This document shows positions 29,269 through 38,381 of a stretch of 64,000 nt of DNA, in pieces. The translations under genes were made by a program, and so were the position numbers. Below the pieces are notes generated by a model. It worked only from the letters and a program-made list of their open reading frames with translations. It had not been told where the DNA came from and did not search any database. Positions within the stretch are counted from its first letter, which is position 1. The number at the start of each line of letters is the position of its first letter. The DNA comes from Aliarcobacter cibarius (GTDB lineage Bacteria; Campylobacterota; Campylobacteria; Campylobacterales; Arcobacteraceae): NCBI RefSeq assembly GCF_013372265.1, contig NZ_CP054051.1, positions 1,822,596-1,886,595 on the forward strand. The letters run 5' to 3'.

Positions 29269-29287
29269 ATGTTTTCCTAAATTAATT

Positions 29288-30580
29288 TTAAATTTTTGTT
29301 AAATGTTCACATTTTAAAACATCATTGTTAGTTGCTTCTTGTGTAAACATATTTTGTATAGTTGCTGTAATCAAGTCACATTCCATATTTTTTGAAATAT
29401 TTTTTAATTGTTTTGATGGAACATGTAAATATTCAGTTATTATTGTCTGACAAAGTTTTCTAATATTCTCTTCATTTTCTTTAGGAATATATCCCTTTTT
29501 TATGGCATTTTTTATTTTCTTATCAATAATTAAATCACCTTTTACATATAGATTTTTAATTATTGGTTCAACATCTAAATTCTTTAACCAATCATAAAAT
29601 TCTAAAGTTGCTCGTCCAACAATTGTATAAGCTTCTTTTGCTTGAGCTGATCTTTGTGTCATATTTGAGTTTACAATTTCTTGTAAATCATCAACTGCAT
29701 ATATCTCTAAATCAAACATAGATATATCTTCATCAATATCTCTAGGAACAGCAATATCAAACCAATATCTTTTTATACTTGAGCTAGGAGCATTATCATT
29801 AGTAATTATTGGATAAGGAGCACTTGTAGCTGTTATCATAACTGGTATTGTCTCAAGTAAAAATTCTAAATTTGAATAAGGTTCAACCTCAACTCTTGTT
29901 TCAAAACTATCTGCTAATATTTGAGCTTTTTTGATATCTCTACTAGTAATTGTTACATTAAATCCAGCAGTAATTAGGTGCTTTATCGCTAATTCACTCA
30001 TAGCACCAGCTCCAATAACTAAAGCTTTTACTCCTTTTGTATCACCTACTAACTCTTTTGCTTTTGAAACTGCCGTTGAAGCAACAGAAACAGAACCTGT
30101 TCCTAAACTAGTGGCAGTTCTTACTTGTGCCGCACATTTAAAAGCATAATGCATAACTCTTGAGATACCTTGATCACAATAATTTCTAACTTGTGAAAAT
30201 CTAAAAGCATCTTTTAATTGTCCTACAATTTGAGTCTCTCCAATTACTAAAGAATCTAATGCTGATGCTACTGCAAATAGATGATGAACTGCTGTATCTC
30301 CATCATATATATCTGCTCTATCATATAAAAATTCAAAATTTAATCCAGAATATGATGCAAGTTTTTCTACAATATTTCTACTACTTTGTTTTACATTTGA
30401 GCTTTTTGCAATAATCTCTACACGATTACAAGTAGAAAGTAAAACCAACTCTTTTGTAGAAGAAGTATCTAAAAGTTGCTTGATAAATCTATCTTTATCT
30501 TCTTCTGCATTAAATGCTAGTTTTTCTCTTTGTTTTATATCTAAGTTTTTATGTGAAAAACTAATTACTAAATAACTCAT
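29288..30580 (-). CDS. hemA: Glutamyl-tRNA reductase
   Basis: 430 residues. The catalytic Cys lies in LLSTCNRVEI near residue 50. The substrate region is HHLFAVASALDSLVIGETQI, and the NADPH-binding Rossmann motif is ALVIGAGAMSELAIKHL. A C-terminal dimerisation helix completes the protein. It reduces Glu-tRNA to glutamate-1-semialdehyde, the first step of C5 haem synthesis. It starts 1 base after ispB ends and lies 19 bases before proS. Confidence 0.97.
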   Translation of the reverse strand: MSYLVISFSHKNLDIKQREKLAFNAEEDKDRFIKQLLDTSSTKELVLLSTCNRVEIIAKSSNVKQSSRNIVEKLASYSGLNFEFLYDRADIYDGDTAVHHLFAVASALDSLVIGETQIVGQLKDAFRFSQVRNYCDQGISRVMHYAFKCAAQVRTATSLGTGSVSVASTAVSKAKELVGDTKGVKALVIGAGAMSELAIKHLITAGFNVTITSRDIKKAQILADSFETRVEVEPYSNLEFLLETIPVMITATSAPYPIITNDNAPSSSIKRYWFDIAVPRDIDEDISMFDLEIYAVDDLQEIVNSNMTQRSAQAKEAYTIVGRATLEFYDWLKNLDVEPIIKNLYVKGDLIIDKKIKNAIKKGYIPKENEENIRKLCQTIITEYLHVPSKQLKNISKNMECDLITATIQNMFTQEATNNDVLKCEHLTKI

Positions 30581-30581
30581 A

Positions 30582-31481
30582 TTAAAAATCTCTTTCTATC
30601 ATAGCCTTCATAATGTTTATAAGCTCGATACTATTTTTTTCATCTTTTATAGAATTTATTGCTTCAAGTCCAACTTTTTTTGCTTCTTCAATTGCATCAC
30701 TTAAAGCACCTGTACTTTTAAAAGACTCTTTTATCCAATTTGATTCTACTTCATTCAACTTTTTTTTGTACAAAGATTTTAAATAATCTTTATCATCGAC
30801 TCTATCATAAAGATATAAATAAGGAATAGTCACTTTCCCTTCAACAAAATCTAACATAGCTGGTTTACCAAGAGTTTGACTATCTTGAGTAATATCCAAT
30901 ATATCATCTATCATTTGAAATGCCAAACCTAAATTTTTTCCATAATTAGCATATTTTTCATCATCTAATCCAACTAAAATTGCAGCACTTCTTGCACTAG
31001 CTTCTATTAAAGAAGCTGTTTTTTTGTAAATCATAGTAAAATATTTGTCATAAGAGCTATTAAATGATTCTGTTAAATCAACATCCATCATCTCACCTAT
31101 ACTTAACTCTGTTACAGCATTTGATACATGGTATGCTACTTTTTTATCCATTTGCGAAAGTTCTGTAAATGCTCTTGAATATAAAATATCTCCAAACATG
31201 ATTGAAGTTTTATTATCATATAAAGCATTAATAGATGGTTTTCCTCTTCTTGTATCTGCTTCATCTATTACATCATCATGTAAAAGAGATGCTGCATGAA
31301 TCATCTCAACAACTGCACAAAGTTTTATAGAATCTTCACTTTCTCCTGCAATTTTGAGTATTAACTTACTTCTTAACATTTTACCAGTTGCAAGTTGTTC
31401 TAAAAGATGTAATGTTTTCTCATAGCTACAAACTTCAAGAAAATCTCTTATTTGATTTTTAACTCTTTGTAATACTTCCAC
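30582..31481 (-). CDS. ispB: Trans-polyprenyl diphosphate synthase (octaprenyl type)
   Basis: 299 residues. It has the two aspartate-rich motifs of the family: LLHDDVIDEADTRRG (first) and FQMIDDILDIT (second), plus KTASLIEASA. It condenses isopentenyl diphosphate into the long side chain of the respiratory quinone (menaquinone or methylmenaquinone in this group). The chain length cannot be read safely from sequence; the symbol follows its place next to hemA. It abuts the DUF2018 gene with no gap. Confidence 0.9.
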   Translation of the reverse strand: MEVLQRVKNQIRDFLEVCSYEKTLHLLEQLATGKMLRSKLILKIAGESEDSIKLCAVVEMIHAASLLHDDVIDEADTRRGKPSINALYDNKTSIMFGDILYSRAFTELSQMDKKVAYHVSNAVTELSIGEMMDVDLTESFNSSYDKYFTMIYKKTASLIEASARSAAILVGLDDEKYANYGKNLGLAFQMIDDILDITQDSQTLGKPAMLDFVEGKVTIPYLYLYDRVDDKDYLKSLYKKKLNEVESNWIKESFKSTGALSDAIEEAKKVGLEAINSIKDEKNSIELINIMKAMIERDF

Positions 31482-31784
31482 TTAACTATCCAACCTACTA
31501 ATAATCTCTCCAGAAACTTCCATATAAAGACCTTTTTTCATAGAGTTTACTTCTTCTTGATTTTTTTCTTTAAAATCTTCTAAATAAGAATTTACATCGA
31601 AATCTTCATCTCTATCTTTACTAACAATAAGTTCTAAAATAGCAAGTTTTTCAAAAATCTTATCTATTTCATCTTCTATTAAATCTCTATGAGTTTGTTC
31701 TAAAATATCAAAAAACTTTGATTTTGGACTTCCAAAGAATATATCATCTTCGTCTTCAGTAAACCAATCTTTAAATTTTGACAT
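31482..31784 (-). CDS. DUF2018 (HP0242-like) protein
   Basis: 100 residues, highly charged and nearly all helical, starting MSKFKDWFTEDEDDIFFGSP. This is the DUF2018 family, found mainly in Campylobacterota. The H. pylori member HP0242 is known to fold as an intertwined (knotted) helical dimer. Function unknown. It overlaps the hisD stop by one base and abuts ispB, so it is translated within that operon. Confidence 0.85.
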   Translation of the reverse strand: MSKFKDWFTEDEDDIFFGSPKSKFFDILEQTHRDLIEDEIDKIFEKLAILELIVSKDRDEDFDVNSYLEDFKEKNQEEVNSMKKGLYMEVSGEIISRLDS

Positions 31785-33079
31785 TACTTATTTTCCAATC
31801 TAACTCTTACACTTTTTGCATGTGCTTCGAGTCCTTCTGTATCAGCAAGTAATGCACAAGCTTCACCTAATTCATTTATAGCATTTTTTGAAAAACTAAT
31901 AATTGAACTTTTTTTCAAAAAATTTTCAACATTTAATGGACTATAAAATTTAGCAGTACTTCCAGTCGGTAAAGTGTGATTTGGACCAGCTATATAATCT
32001 CCAATAGGCTCCGGAGTATTTTCACCTAAAAATATTGCCCCTGCATGTTTTATATAAGGTAAAAGTTCAAAAGGATTTTTTGTCATAACTTCTAAGTGTT
32101 CAGGAGCTATCTCATTCATTAAAGAAATAGCTTCTGTAATATTTGAAGCAACTATTATAGCTCCTCTTTCATCAATTGATTTTTGAGCAATATCTTTTCT
32201 ACTTAAATCTTTTAAAATATTTGAAACTTCTACACTTACACTTTTAGCTAAATTATCGTCTGTTGTAATTAAAATTGAACTTGCCATTTCATCATGCTCT
32301 GCTTGAGATAATAAATCAAAAGCAACGTATCTTGGGTTTGCAGTTTCATCTGCAAGAACTCCAATTTCACTTGGCCCTGCTATCATATCAATATTAACTT
32401 CACCAAAAACCATTTTTTTAGCGGTTGCAACAAAAATATTTCCAGGACCAGTTATTACATCAACTTTTGGAATAGTTTTTGTTCCATATGCCATGGCTGC
32501 AATGGCACTTGCTCCACCAACTTTATAAACTTTCGAAACTTTACATAAATAACAAGCTGCAAGTAGTAACTCATTTACTTCATTATTTGGAGTTGGAGTA
32601 CATACAATTATCTCTTTAACTTTTGCAACTAATGCAGGAATCGCATTCATTAAAAGACTACTTGGATATGCGGCTTTCCCTCCTGGGATATAAAGTCCTG
32701 CTCTATCAACAGGAGTTACTTTTTGTCCTAAAATTGTTCCATTATCTTCAAAATCAATCCATGATTTAGGAAGTTGTTTTTCATGATAATTTTTTATTCT
32801 ATCAAAAGCCGTATGTAAAGATTTTTTTAAATTTAAATCTAAATTATCATAAGCTTTTTTCATATCTTCTTGAGGTATTAATAAATCATCATCATTTTTT
32901 ACTTGCCATTTATCAAATTTCTCAATATGTCTTTTTAAAGCTTCATTTCCATCTTGAACAATTTCATCTATAATGTTTTCAACTATTTTTGAAACACCTT
33001 TAATATCACTTTTTGCTCTTTGTAAAATAGTTTCGAAATCATTTTTAAAGCTATTTTGATTTGTATTAATTATTTTCAT
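31784..33079 (-). CDS. hisD: Histidinol dehydrogenase
   Basis: 431 residues with the family signature VDVITGPGNIFVATAKKMVFG, the DRAGLYIPGGKAAYPSS block and AGPSEIGVLAD, plus the zinc-site region AEHDE and PNHTLPTG. It catalyses the last two steps of histidine synthesis (histidinol to histidine with NAD). The start overlaps aroK by 14 bases. It is the only his gene here apart from hisG at 61 kb, so the pathway is scattered. Confidence 0.97.
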   Translation of the reverse strand: MKIINTNQNSFKNDFETILQRAKSDIKGVSKIVENIIDEIVQDGNEALKRHIEKFDKWQVKNDDDLLIPQEDMKKAYDNLDLNLKKSLHTAFDRIKNYHEKQLPKSWIDFEDNGTILGQKVTPVDRAGLYIPGGKAAYPSSLLMNAIPALVAKVKEIIVCTPTPNNEVNELLLAACYLCKVSKVYKVGGASAIAAMAYGTKTIPKVDVITGPGNIFVATAKKMVFGEVNIDMIAGPSEIGVLADETANPRYVAFDLLSQAEHDEMASSILITTDDNLAKSVSVEVSNILKDLSRKDIAQKSIDERGAIIVASNITEAISLMNEIAPEHLEVMTKNPFELLPYIKHAGAIFLGENTPEPIGDYIAGPNHTLPTGSTAKFYSPLNVENFLKKSSIISFSKNAINELGEACALLADTEGLEAHAKSVRVRLENK

Positions 33080-33587
33080 TTATTATTCCTAATATCTCTT
33101 TTACAATAAGATCTATATCTTTATTTTCAACATCTACAACAACATTTGCAACTTTTTCATATTGGCTATTTCTATCATTGAACAATTTTAATGCATCTTT
33201 TTTATTTTTTAATAATGGTCTCTTATTTAATTTATTTTTTGCATTAGGAGATTTTTTGATTCTTTTTAAGATACCTTCAAAAGATGATTTTAAATAAACT
33301 ATTGTTCCAATATTTTGGATATTTTCTTGTTTAAAAAAACCACCACCTGTTGAAATTATTGTATTTTTAACATTTCCTTCAAGCCACAAAGCTGTCTTTT
33401 TTTCCAAATTTCTAAAATATGGTTCACCATCAGAAGCAAAAATCTTTTTAATTTTTCTGTTTTCCATACTTTCAATTAAATCATCAGTATCAATTGCAAA
33501 CATTGATGATTCTTTTACTAAAGCTCTCGCTATTGTACCTTTTCCAACACCCATAAAACCGATTAGTATAATATTATTTTTCTTCAT
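33066..33587 (-). CDS. aroK: Shikimate kinase
   Basis: 173 residues. The P-loop reads GFMGVGKGTIARAL (a Gly replaces the more usual Lys-Thr/Ser neighbour, so GKGT). The substrate-binding DTDDLIE and ISTGGGFF blocks and the lid Arg in NKRPLL are present. It phosphorylates shikimate in aromatic amino-acid synthesis. It overlaps hisD by 14 bases and lies 15 bases after the PLP enzyme gene. Confidence 0.93.
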   Translation of the reverse strand: MKKNNIILIGFMGVGKGTIARALVKESSMFAIDTDDLIESMENRKIKKIFASDGEPYFRNLEKKTALWLEGNVKNTIISTGGGFFKQENIQNIGTIVYLKSSFEGILKRIKKSPNAKNKLNKRPLLKNKKDALKLFNDRNSQYEKVANVVVDVENKDIDLIVKEILGIINENN

Positions 33588-33602
33588 AGTTACGGATTAT
33601 AC

Positions 33603-34472
33603 CTAAATAATTGTAAATTTATATCTATATCTTTCTAGCATAGTTTTGTTACCCAAAAGTCCACCTTGATGAATATACAAGAAAGTATACTCCTTTTTAT
33701 GTTCAAAATTATTTACATAATCTTCAAAAACAATCCAACCCAAACTATCATATAATAAATCAAACTCTATATTTGTTTGTTCAAATAATTCTAAATGCTT
33801 AAAATAAAACTCTCTATACAATTTCCCAAAATGATATTTTTTTGTTTTTTTTAATATTGTCGGATGATTTTTAATTTCAAGCATATCAAACTGTTTTTTT
33901 AAATAATCATCATCACCAACACACGAACATGTTAATACTTCAAACGGCAAATATTGTTGTAAATATAAGGCTGTTGTTCCTGTACCACTTGGTAAAAATA
34001 TTTTTAATTTATCTATTTTATTTTCTTTTGCCCAAGTTTTTATTTCATTTGCTAAAATTTCCAATCCATATTTAGCTTCTTTAACAGCCCCACCCTCAAT
34101 AATAAATAATTCATCTTTTTCAAAATTATCTTTTAGCTCATCAACTATTAATTTCATATCATTATTTAAAGCTTCTTTGTAGTTACCACTTGGATTTTCT
34201 AATAAATATGATGGAATATTTTTAACATAATATTCAAATTCTAAATTTTTCAATTTTGCTAAAACGCTAAGAGAATACATGGCATTTGATTGTATGCTAC
34301 CATGAGAGATAATTTTTTTATATTCAGTTAAATCTTCATTTAAAAAATAATGAAATTTTCTTGCTTTATTTCCACTAAAATCACTATTTAGCAAATCATC
34401 TCTTTTAACAAAATATTTTTGATTATTAACTTCTACTTCATCTATTTTTGAGTTAAAAAACTGCATAAACAC
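33603..34472 (-). CDS. PLP-dependent ACC deaminase / D-cysteine desulfhydrase family protein
   Basis: 289 residues, fold-type II. The PLP-lysine region is NSDFSGNKARKFHYFL (Lys in SGNKARK). The phosphate-binding Gly loop is FLPSGTGTTALYL, with SHGSIQSNAMYSL binding the substrate. The protein could be a D-cysteine desulfhydrase, an ACC deaminase or an amino-acid lyase; sequence alone does not decide. It is short against roughly 330 residues in typical members. It is the first gene of the minus run, divergent from exbB across 54 bases. Confidence 0.8.
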   Translation of the reverse strand: MFMQFFNSKIDEVEVNNQKYFVKRDDLLNSDFSGNKARKFHYFLNEDLTEYKKIISHGSIQSNAMYSLSVLAKLKNLEFEYYVKNIPSYLLENPSGNYKEALNNDMKLIVDELKDNFEKDELFIIEGGAVKEAKYGLEILANEIKTWAKENKIDKLKIFLPSGTGTTALYLQQYLPFEVLTCSCVGDDDYLKKQFDMLEIKNHPTILKKTKKYHFGKLYREFYFKHLELFEQTNIEFDLLYDSLGWIVFEDYVNNFEHKKEYTFLYIHQGGLLGNKTMLERYRYKFTII

Positions 34473-34494
34473 CTATTCGTAAATATTTTTTGAA

Positions 34495-34500
34495 TATAAT
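34495..34500 (+). promoter_or_regulatory. Likely -10 element (TATAAT) for exbBD
   Basis: A perfect TATAAT lies 27 bases before the exbB ATG. An AGG-rich site follows before the start. No Fur box was convincingly seen in the 54-base divergent region. Confidence 0.5.
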
Positions 34501-34526
34501 ACTACAAAAATTAAAAAGGCTAGGTT

Positions 34527-35003
34527 ATGAATATTTTAGAGTTTATTGATAAAGGTGGAATTATTGTTTATATTTTAATATTTCTAAATATTATAGGATT
34601 TTCAATAATTATATATAAATTTCTTACTCTTCCCCAAGTAAAAAAAATTTTACAAAATATAACAATGAATTTAGATGTTAATAAAGATTTAGAATCTCAA
34701 ATAGAATATGAAATTAAAAAACTTGAATCAGGACTTGTTATTATAAAAAATATTGCAATAATTTCTCCTCTTTTAGGTCTTCTAGGAACTGTTGTTGGAA
34801 TTTATTCATCTTTTGAAGCAATTAGCCAAAAAGGTTTAGGTGATCCTACCATTTTTTCTGGGGGAATCGCTGTAGCATTAATTACTACTATTGCTGGAAT
34901 TATTGTATCAATACCTCATCAAATAGCATATAATCACTTTATATCATTTATTGACAAAATTGAATTAAGAGCAAAAAAAGAGATTATTGGAAATATTAAA
35001 TGA
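34527..35003 (+). CDS. exbB: ExbB/TolQ-type proton channel
   Basis: 158 residues with three membrane helices (about 10-30, 75-95 and 110-135). The pore block IAIISPLLGLLGTVVGIYSSF is the family signature; FSGGIAVALITTIAGIIVSIP follows. It energises an outer-membrane partner using the proton gradient. The protein is short (E. coli ExbB is 244 residues), and TolQ is the alternative. It overlaps exbD by 4 bases (ATGA). Confidence 0.85.
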   Translation: MNILEFIDKGGIIVYILIFLNIIGFSIIIYKFLTLPQVKKILQNITMNLDVNKDLESQIEYEIKKLESGLVIIKNIAIISPLLGLLGTVVGIYSSFEAISQKGLGDPTIFSGGIAVALITTIAGIIVSIPHQIAYNHFISFIDKIELRAKKEIIGNIK

Positions 35004-35392
35004 AAAGAAGAGAACATTTAGGGCTTGATTTAACTCCTATTATTGATGTTGTATTCATTCTACTTATTTTCTTTTTGGTTACAAGTGTTTTTAAAAAAGA
35101 AGAACTTGCTCTAATGTTAGATTTACCAAGTTCAAATGCAAAAGAGATGCAAATAAAACAAGAACAAATTTTTATAGAGTTAAGTGTAAATAAACTTGCT
35201 ATTAAAGGAATTGAAGTCTCTTTTGAATCGTTGGAAGATAATTTAAAAGCTATAAAAAATAAAGACGATTCAGTAATTGTAAGAATTGATAAAAAAGTTC
35301 CTTATGAAAGAGTTGTAAAAGTTCTAGATTTATTACAAAAATACAATTTAAATAATCTTGCACTAGTTACAAATGAAGAAAAGAAAAACTAA
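35000..35392 (+). CDS. exbD: ExbD/TolR-type channel partner
   Basis: 130 residues with one N-terminal helix. The conserved proton-carrying Asp lies in LDLTPIIDVVFILLIFFLV. The periplasmic domain contains VIVRIDKKVPYERVVKVLDLL. It pairs with the preceding exbB. No tonB gene follows in the window; the next gene on this strand is a response regulator 2.3 kb on. Confidence 0.88.
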   Translation: MKRREHLGLDLTPIIDVVFILLIFFLVTSVFKKEELALMLDLPSSNAKEMQIKQEQIFIELSVNKLAIKGIEVSFESLEDNLKAIKNKDDSVIVRIDKKVPYERVVKVLDLLQKYNLNNLALVTNEEKKN

Positions 35393-35441
35393 ATCTTCTT
35401 AATTATTGTTATGTAACTAGAATTGAATTTTTGTAGTTTTG

Positions 35442-35509
35442 ATTATTGGATTTATGTTTTCGTAAATAATAAATATTTAATTAGTAGCTTTTAACTCAAA
35501 TCCAATAAT
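35442..35509. repeat. 12-bp inverted repeat with 44-base loop in the exbD-fba gap
   Basis: ATTATTGGATTT (35442-35453) is repeated exactly in inverse at 35498-35509 (AAATCCAATAAT). It lies in a 214-base gap between two convergent genes. It could end exbD transcription through a long stem, or belong to a small RNA. A second weak hairpin (7 bp, AAAAGGA with TCCTTTT, about 35575-35593) precedes the fba end. Confidence 0.45.
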
Positions 35510-35606
35510 ATATTAATGTGTCAGATTTATCAGTTAAAAATAAAAAAAGAGAAAGTTTATAATCATATAGCCTAAAAGGAATATATCCTTTTAAAGCTGT
35601 AAGATA

Positions 35607-36674
35607 TTAATTTTTATTCAATGCACATAGGTCACTAAAAGCAGTCTCTAATCTAGCTATCATAGTCTCTTGACCAGCTCTTAACCATTTTCTTGGATCA
35701 TAATAGTTCTTATTCGGCTTATCTTCACCCTCTGGGTTTCCAATTTGCCCTTGTAAATATCCATGATATTTAGCTTCATAAGCTCTAACACCATCCCAAG
35801 TTGCCCATTGTGTATCTGTATCAATATTCATTTTAATAACACCATAAGAGATAGCTTCTCTTATTTCACTTAATAATGAACCTGAACCACCGTGAAATAC
35901 AAAATCAACTGGATTTGTAGAAGTATTATGTTTTTCTTGAATAAATTTTTGTGAATTATCTAAAATTTTTGGACTTAATACAACATTACCTGGTTTATAA
36001 ACTCCATGAACATTTCCAAAAGATGCAGCAATTGTAAAATTTTCTCCAACTTGACTTAATTTTTCATAAGCATATGAAACTTCACTTGGTTGAGTATATA
36101 ATAAAGAGTTGTCAACACCTGTGTTATCAACACCATCTTCTTCTCCACCCGTAATCCCAAGTTCAATTTCAATCATCATGTCAATAGCATTCATTCTTTT
36201 AAAATACTCAACACAAATTTCAAGATTCTCTTCTAAACTCTCTTCACTTAAATCAAGCATATGAGATGTAAATAATGGTCTTCCTGTTTTAGAAAAATGC
36301 TCTTTTCCTGCATCAAGTAAACCATCAATCCAAGGAAGAAGTTTTTTCGCAGCATGATCAGTATGTAAAATTACAGGTATTCCATAAGCTTTTGCCATAG
36401 TGTGAACATGATTTGCTCCACTAATTGCCCCTAATAGAGCAGCGTCACTAGTTTTTAAACCTTTTCCTGCATAAAATCCAGCTCCACCATTCGAAAATTG
36501 TACTATAACTGGAGATTTAACTTTACTTGCAGCTTCTAAAACAGCATTTACAGAATCTGTTCCTACAACATTTACAGCAGGAATTGCAAAACCTTCTTTT
36601 TTTGCATAAGCAAAAAGTTTTTTAGCCTCACTTCCAGTTAATACTCCAGCATTTACAACATTTAAAACACCCAT
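35607..36674 (-). CDS. fba: Class II fructose-bisphosphate aldolase
   Basis: 355 residues. Zinc-binding His are in VILHTDHAAKKLLPW, with AASFGNVHGVYKPGNV and FVFHGGSGSLLSEI for the active-site Asn and Gly loops. It cleaves or forms fructose-1,6-bisphosphate in glycolysis/gluconeogenesis. Class II metal-dependent type, E. coli FbaA-like length. It starts 9 bases after the PPIase gene and is probably co-transcribed with it. Confidence 0.96.
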   Translation of the reverse strand: MGVLNVVNAGVLTGSEAKKLFAYAKKEGFAIPAVNVVGTDSVNAVLEAASKVKSPVIVQFSNGGAGFYAGKGLKTSDAALLGAISGANHVHTMAKAYGIPVILHTDHAAKKLLPWIDGLLDAGKEHFSKTGRPLFTSHMLDLSEESLEENLEICVEYFKRMNAIDMMIEIELGITGGEEDGVDNTGVDNSLLYTQPSEVSYAYEKLSQVGENFTIAASFGNVHGVYKPGNVVLSPKILDNSQKFIQEKHNTSTNPVDFVFHGGSGSLLSEIREAISYGVIKMNIDTDTQWATWDGVRAYEAKYHGYLQGQIGNPEGEDKPNKNYYDPRKWLRAGQETMIARLETAFSDLCALNKN

Positions 36675-36683
36675 CTAATCTCC

Positions 36684-37490
36684 TTATTTAATTACGATTT
36701 TTGCGTCTTTTCTTAAATCTTGAATAAGCTCTTTAACTTTTTTTCCAAAACTATTACCTATTAAAACTTGATTAATTTCACCTTCAACTTCATTATATGA
36801 TAAAGCTTTTCCTGGGAATTTATCTTTTAATAAAATTACATGATAACCAAATTGTGATTTAACTGGAGATTTTGAATATCCACCTTTTTGTAATAATTTA
36901 ACTGCATTTCCAAATTCTGGAACCATTTGCTCAGCTGCAAATTTCCCTAAGAAACCACCATTTGCTTTTGAAGGATCTTTTGATTTAGCTTTTGCTAATT
37001 CTTTAAATTTTGCTTCTTTATTTTGTGCTTTGTTTAAATCATTAATTATTGATTGAGCTTCAGCTTCAGTATCTACTAAAATATGACTTGCTTCAAATGT
37101 TTCTGGAATATTAAATTTATCTTTATTTTTTTCATAGAAATCTTTTTTCTCTGTATCACTAAATTTTAATTTATCAACTTCGTTTTTTTGCCAAACTTGG
37201 AAAGCTAAATCTTCTTTTATTTTGCTCATAGCTTCAGCATATTGTGGATCTTTTTCAATTCCATCTTTAAGTGCTTTTTTTGCTAATAATTTTTTGTTTA
37301 TAGCTTGATCAATAACTTGTGTTCTAGCCTCTGCTGGTATTTTATTAAGATCTACTCTAGGGTCTTGAACAATCATTTCAATATCTTGTTTTGTAATATT
37401 TTCCCCATCAACAGTTGCGTAAATTTCTGCAGCACTTAATGCTGATGCCAAAACCAACGATGCTACAAAGCTTGTAACTATTTTTTTCAT
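36684..37490 (-). CDS. Periplasmic peptidyl-prolyl isomerase (SurA/PEB4-like)
   Basis: 268 residues. A signal peptide (MKKIVTSFVASLVLASALSA) is followed by a SurA-type chaperone helix region (about 20-125) and a parvulin/rotamase domain (ETFEASHILVDTEAEA ... GGFLGKFAAEQMVPEFGNAV). A C-terminal helix closes it. It assists folding of outer-membrane proteins. This matches Campylobacter PEB4/Cbf2, which as I recall also precedes an fba gene. It is divergent from a two-component system across 195 bases. Confidence 0.9.
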   Translation of the reverse strand: MKKIVTSFVASLVLASALSAAEIYATVDGENITKQDIEMIVQDPRVDLNKIPAEARTQVIDQAINKKLLAKKALKDGIEKDPQYAEAMSKIKEDLAFQVWQKNEVDKLKFSDTEKKDFYEKNKDKFNIPETFEASHILVDTEAEAQSIINDLNKAQNKEAKFKELAKAKSKDPSKANGGFLGKFAAEQMVPEFGNAVKLLQKGGYSKSPVKSQFGYHVILLKDKFPGKALSYNEVEGEINQVLIGNSFGKKVKELIQDLRKDAKIVIK

Positions 37491-37640
37491 TTTTTTCCTT
37501 AGAATTTTAATTTGCAGTATTTTATCTATTTTGTGTTAATAAATAGTTTATTTTTTGCTATATAAAAACTTTATTTTCTTAAACATTTACATTTTTTAAC
37601 ATTTAGCTTAAAAAAGCTTTAAATTTTGTTTTTTTTATGA

Positions 37641-37646
37641 TATACT
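37641..37646 (+). promoter_or_regulatory. Likely -10 element (TATACT) for the two-component system
   Basis: TATACT lies 40 bases before the response regulator ATG, with T-rich runs upstream. An AAGGA Shine-Dalgarno site precedes the ATG by 6 bases. Confidence 0.45.
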
Positions 37647-37685
37647 TCCGAAAATTTTAAGATTAAATTTAACTTAAGGACTTTT

Positions 37686-38366
37686 ATGAGAATTTTAATT
37701 ATTGAAGATGAGATTACATTAAACAGAACTTTACAAGAAGGATTAACTGATTTTGGATATCAAGTTGATACTGCAGAAAATTATAAAGATGCTGAATATT
37801 TTATAGACATAAGAAATTATGATTTAGTTTTAACAGATTGGATGCTTCCTGACGGAGACGGGATAGAGTTATGTAAAATTGTTAAAAATAGAAGTTCTAG
37901 AACAGCTGTTGTAATCATTTCAGCAAGAGATGACAAGGAGAGTGAAATTGAAGCACTAAAATCAGGTGCTGATGATTTTATTAAAAAACCATTTGATTTT
38001 GATATTTTACTTGCAAGAATTGAAGCTAGATTAAGATTTGGTGGAACAAATATCATAGAAATCGATGATTTAGTTATAAATCCAGATGAAGAAAAAATTG
38101 AATATGCTGGTGAAGAAATTGAATTAAAAGGTAAACCTTTTGAAGTTTTAACACACTTAGCAAGACATAGAGATCAAATTGTTTCAAAAGAGCAATTACT
38201 TGATGCAATTTGGGAAGAGCCTGAACTTGTAACTCCGAATGTTATTGAAGTTGCAATTAATCAGATTAGACAAAAAATGGACAAACCTCTAAATATCTCT
38301 ACAATTGAGACAATTAGAAGAAGAGGTTATAGATTCTGTTATCCAAACCAAGCAGAAGAAAAATAA
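37686..38366 (+). CDS. OmpR-family response regulator
   Basis: 226 residues. The receiver domain (1-118) has acidic pocket EDE, phospho-acceptor Asp51 (LVLTDWMLPDGDG) and the conserved Lys in IKKPFDFD. The winged-helix domain (about 130-222) carries LKGKPFEVLTHLARHRDQIV and ETIRRRGYRFCYP. It regulates transcription when phosphorylated by the kinase encoded 15 bases downstream. The signal and targets are unknown. The Campylobacter CprRS pair is one possible relative; I did not confirm this. Confidence 0.93.
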   Translation: MRILIIEDEITLNRTLQEGLTDFGYQVDTAENYKDAEYFIDIRNYDLVLTDWMLPDGDGIELCKIVKNRSSRTAVVIISARDDKESEIEALKSGADDFIKKPFDFDILLARIEARLRFGGTNIIEIDDLVINPDEEKIEYAGEEIELKGKPFEVLTHLARHRDQIVSKEQLLDAIWEEPELVTPNVIEVAINQIRQKMDKPLNISTIETIRRRGYRFCYPNQAEEK

Positions 38367-38381
38367 TTTCAACTTTAAACA

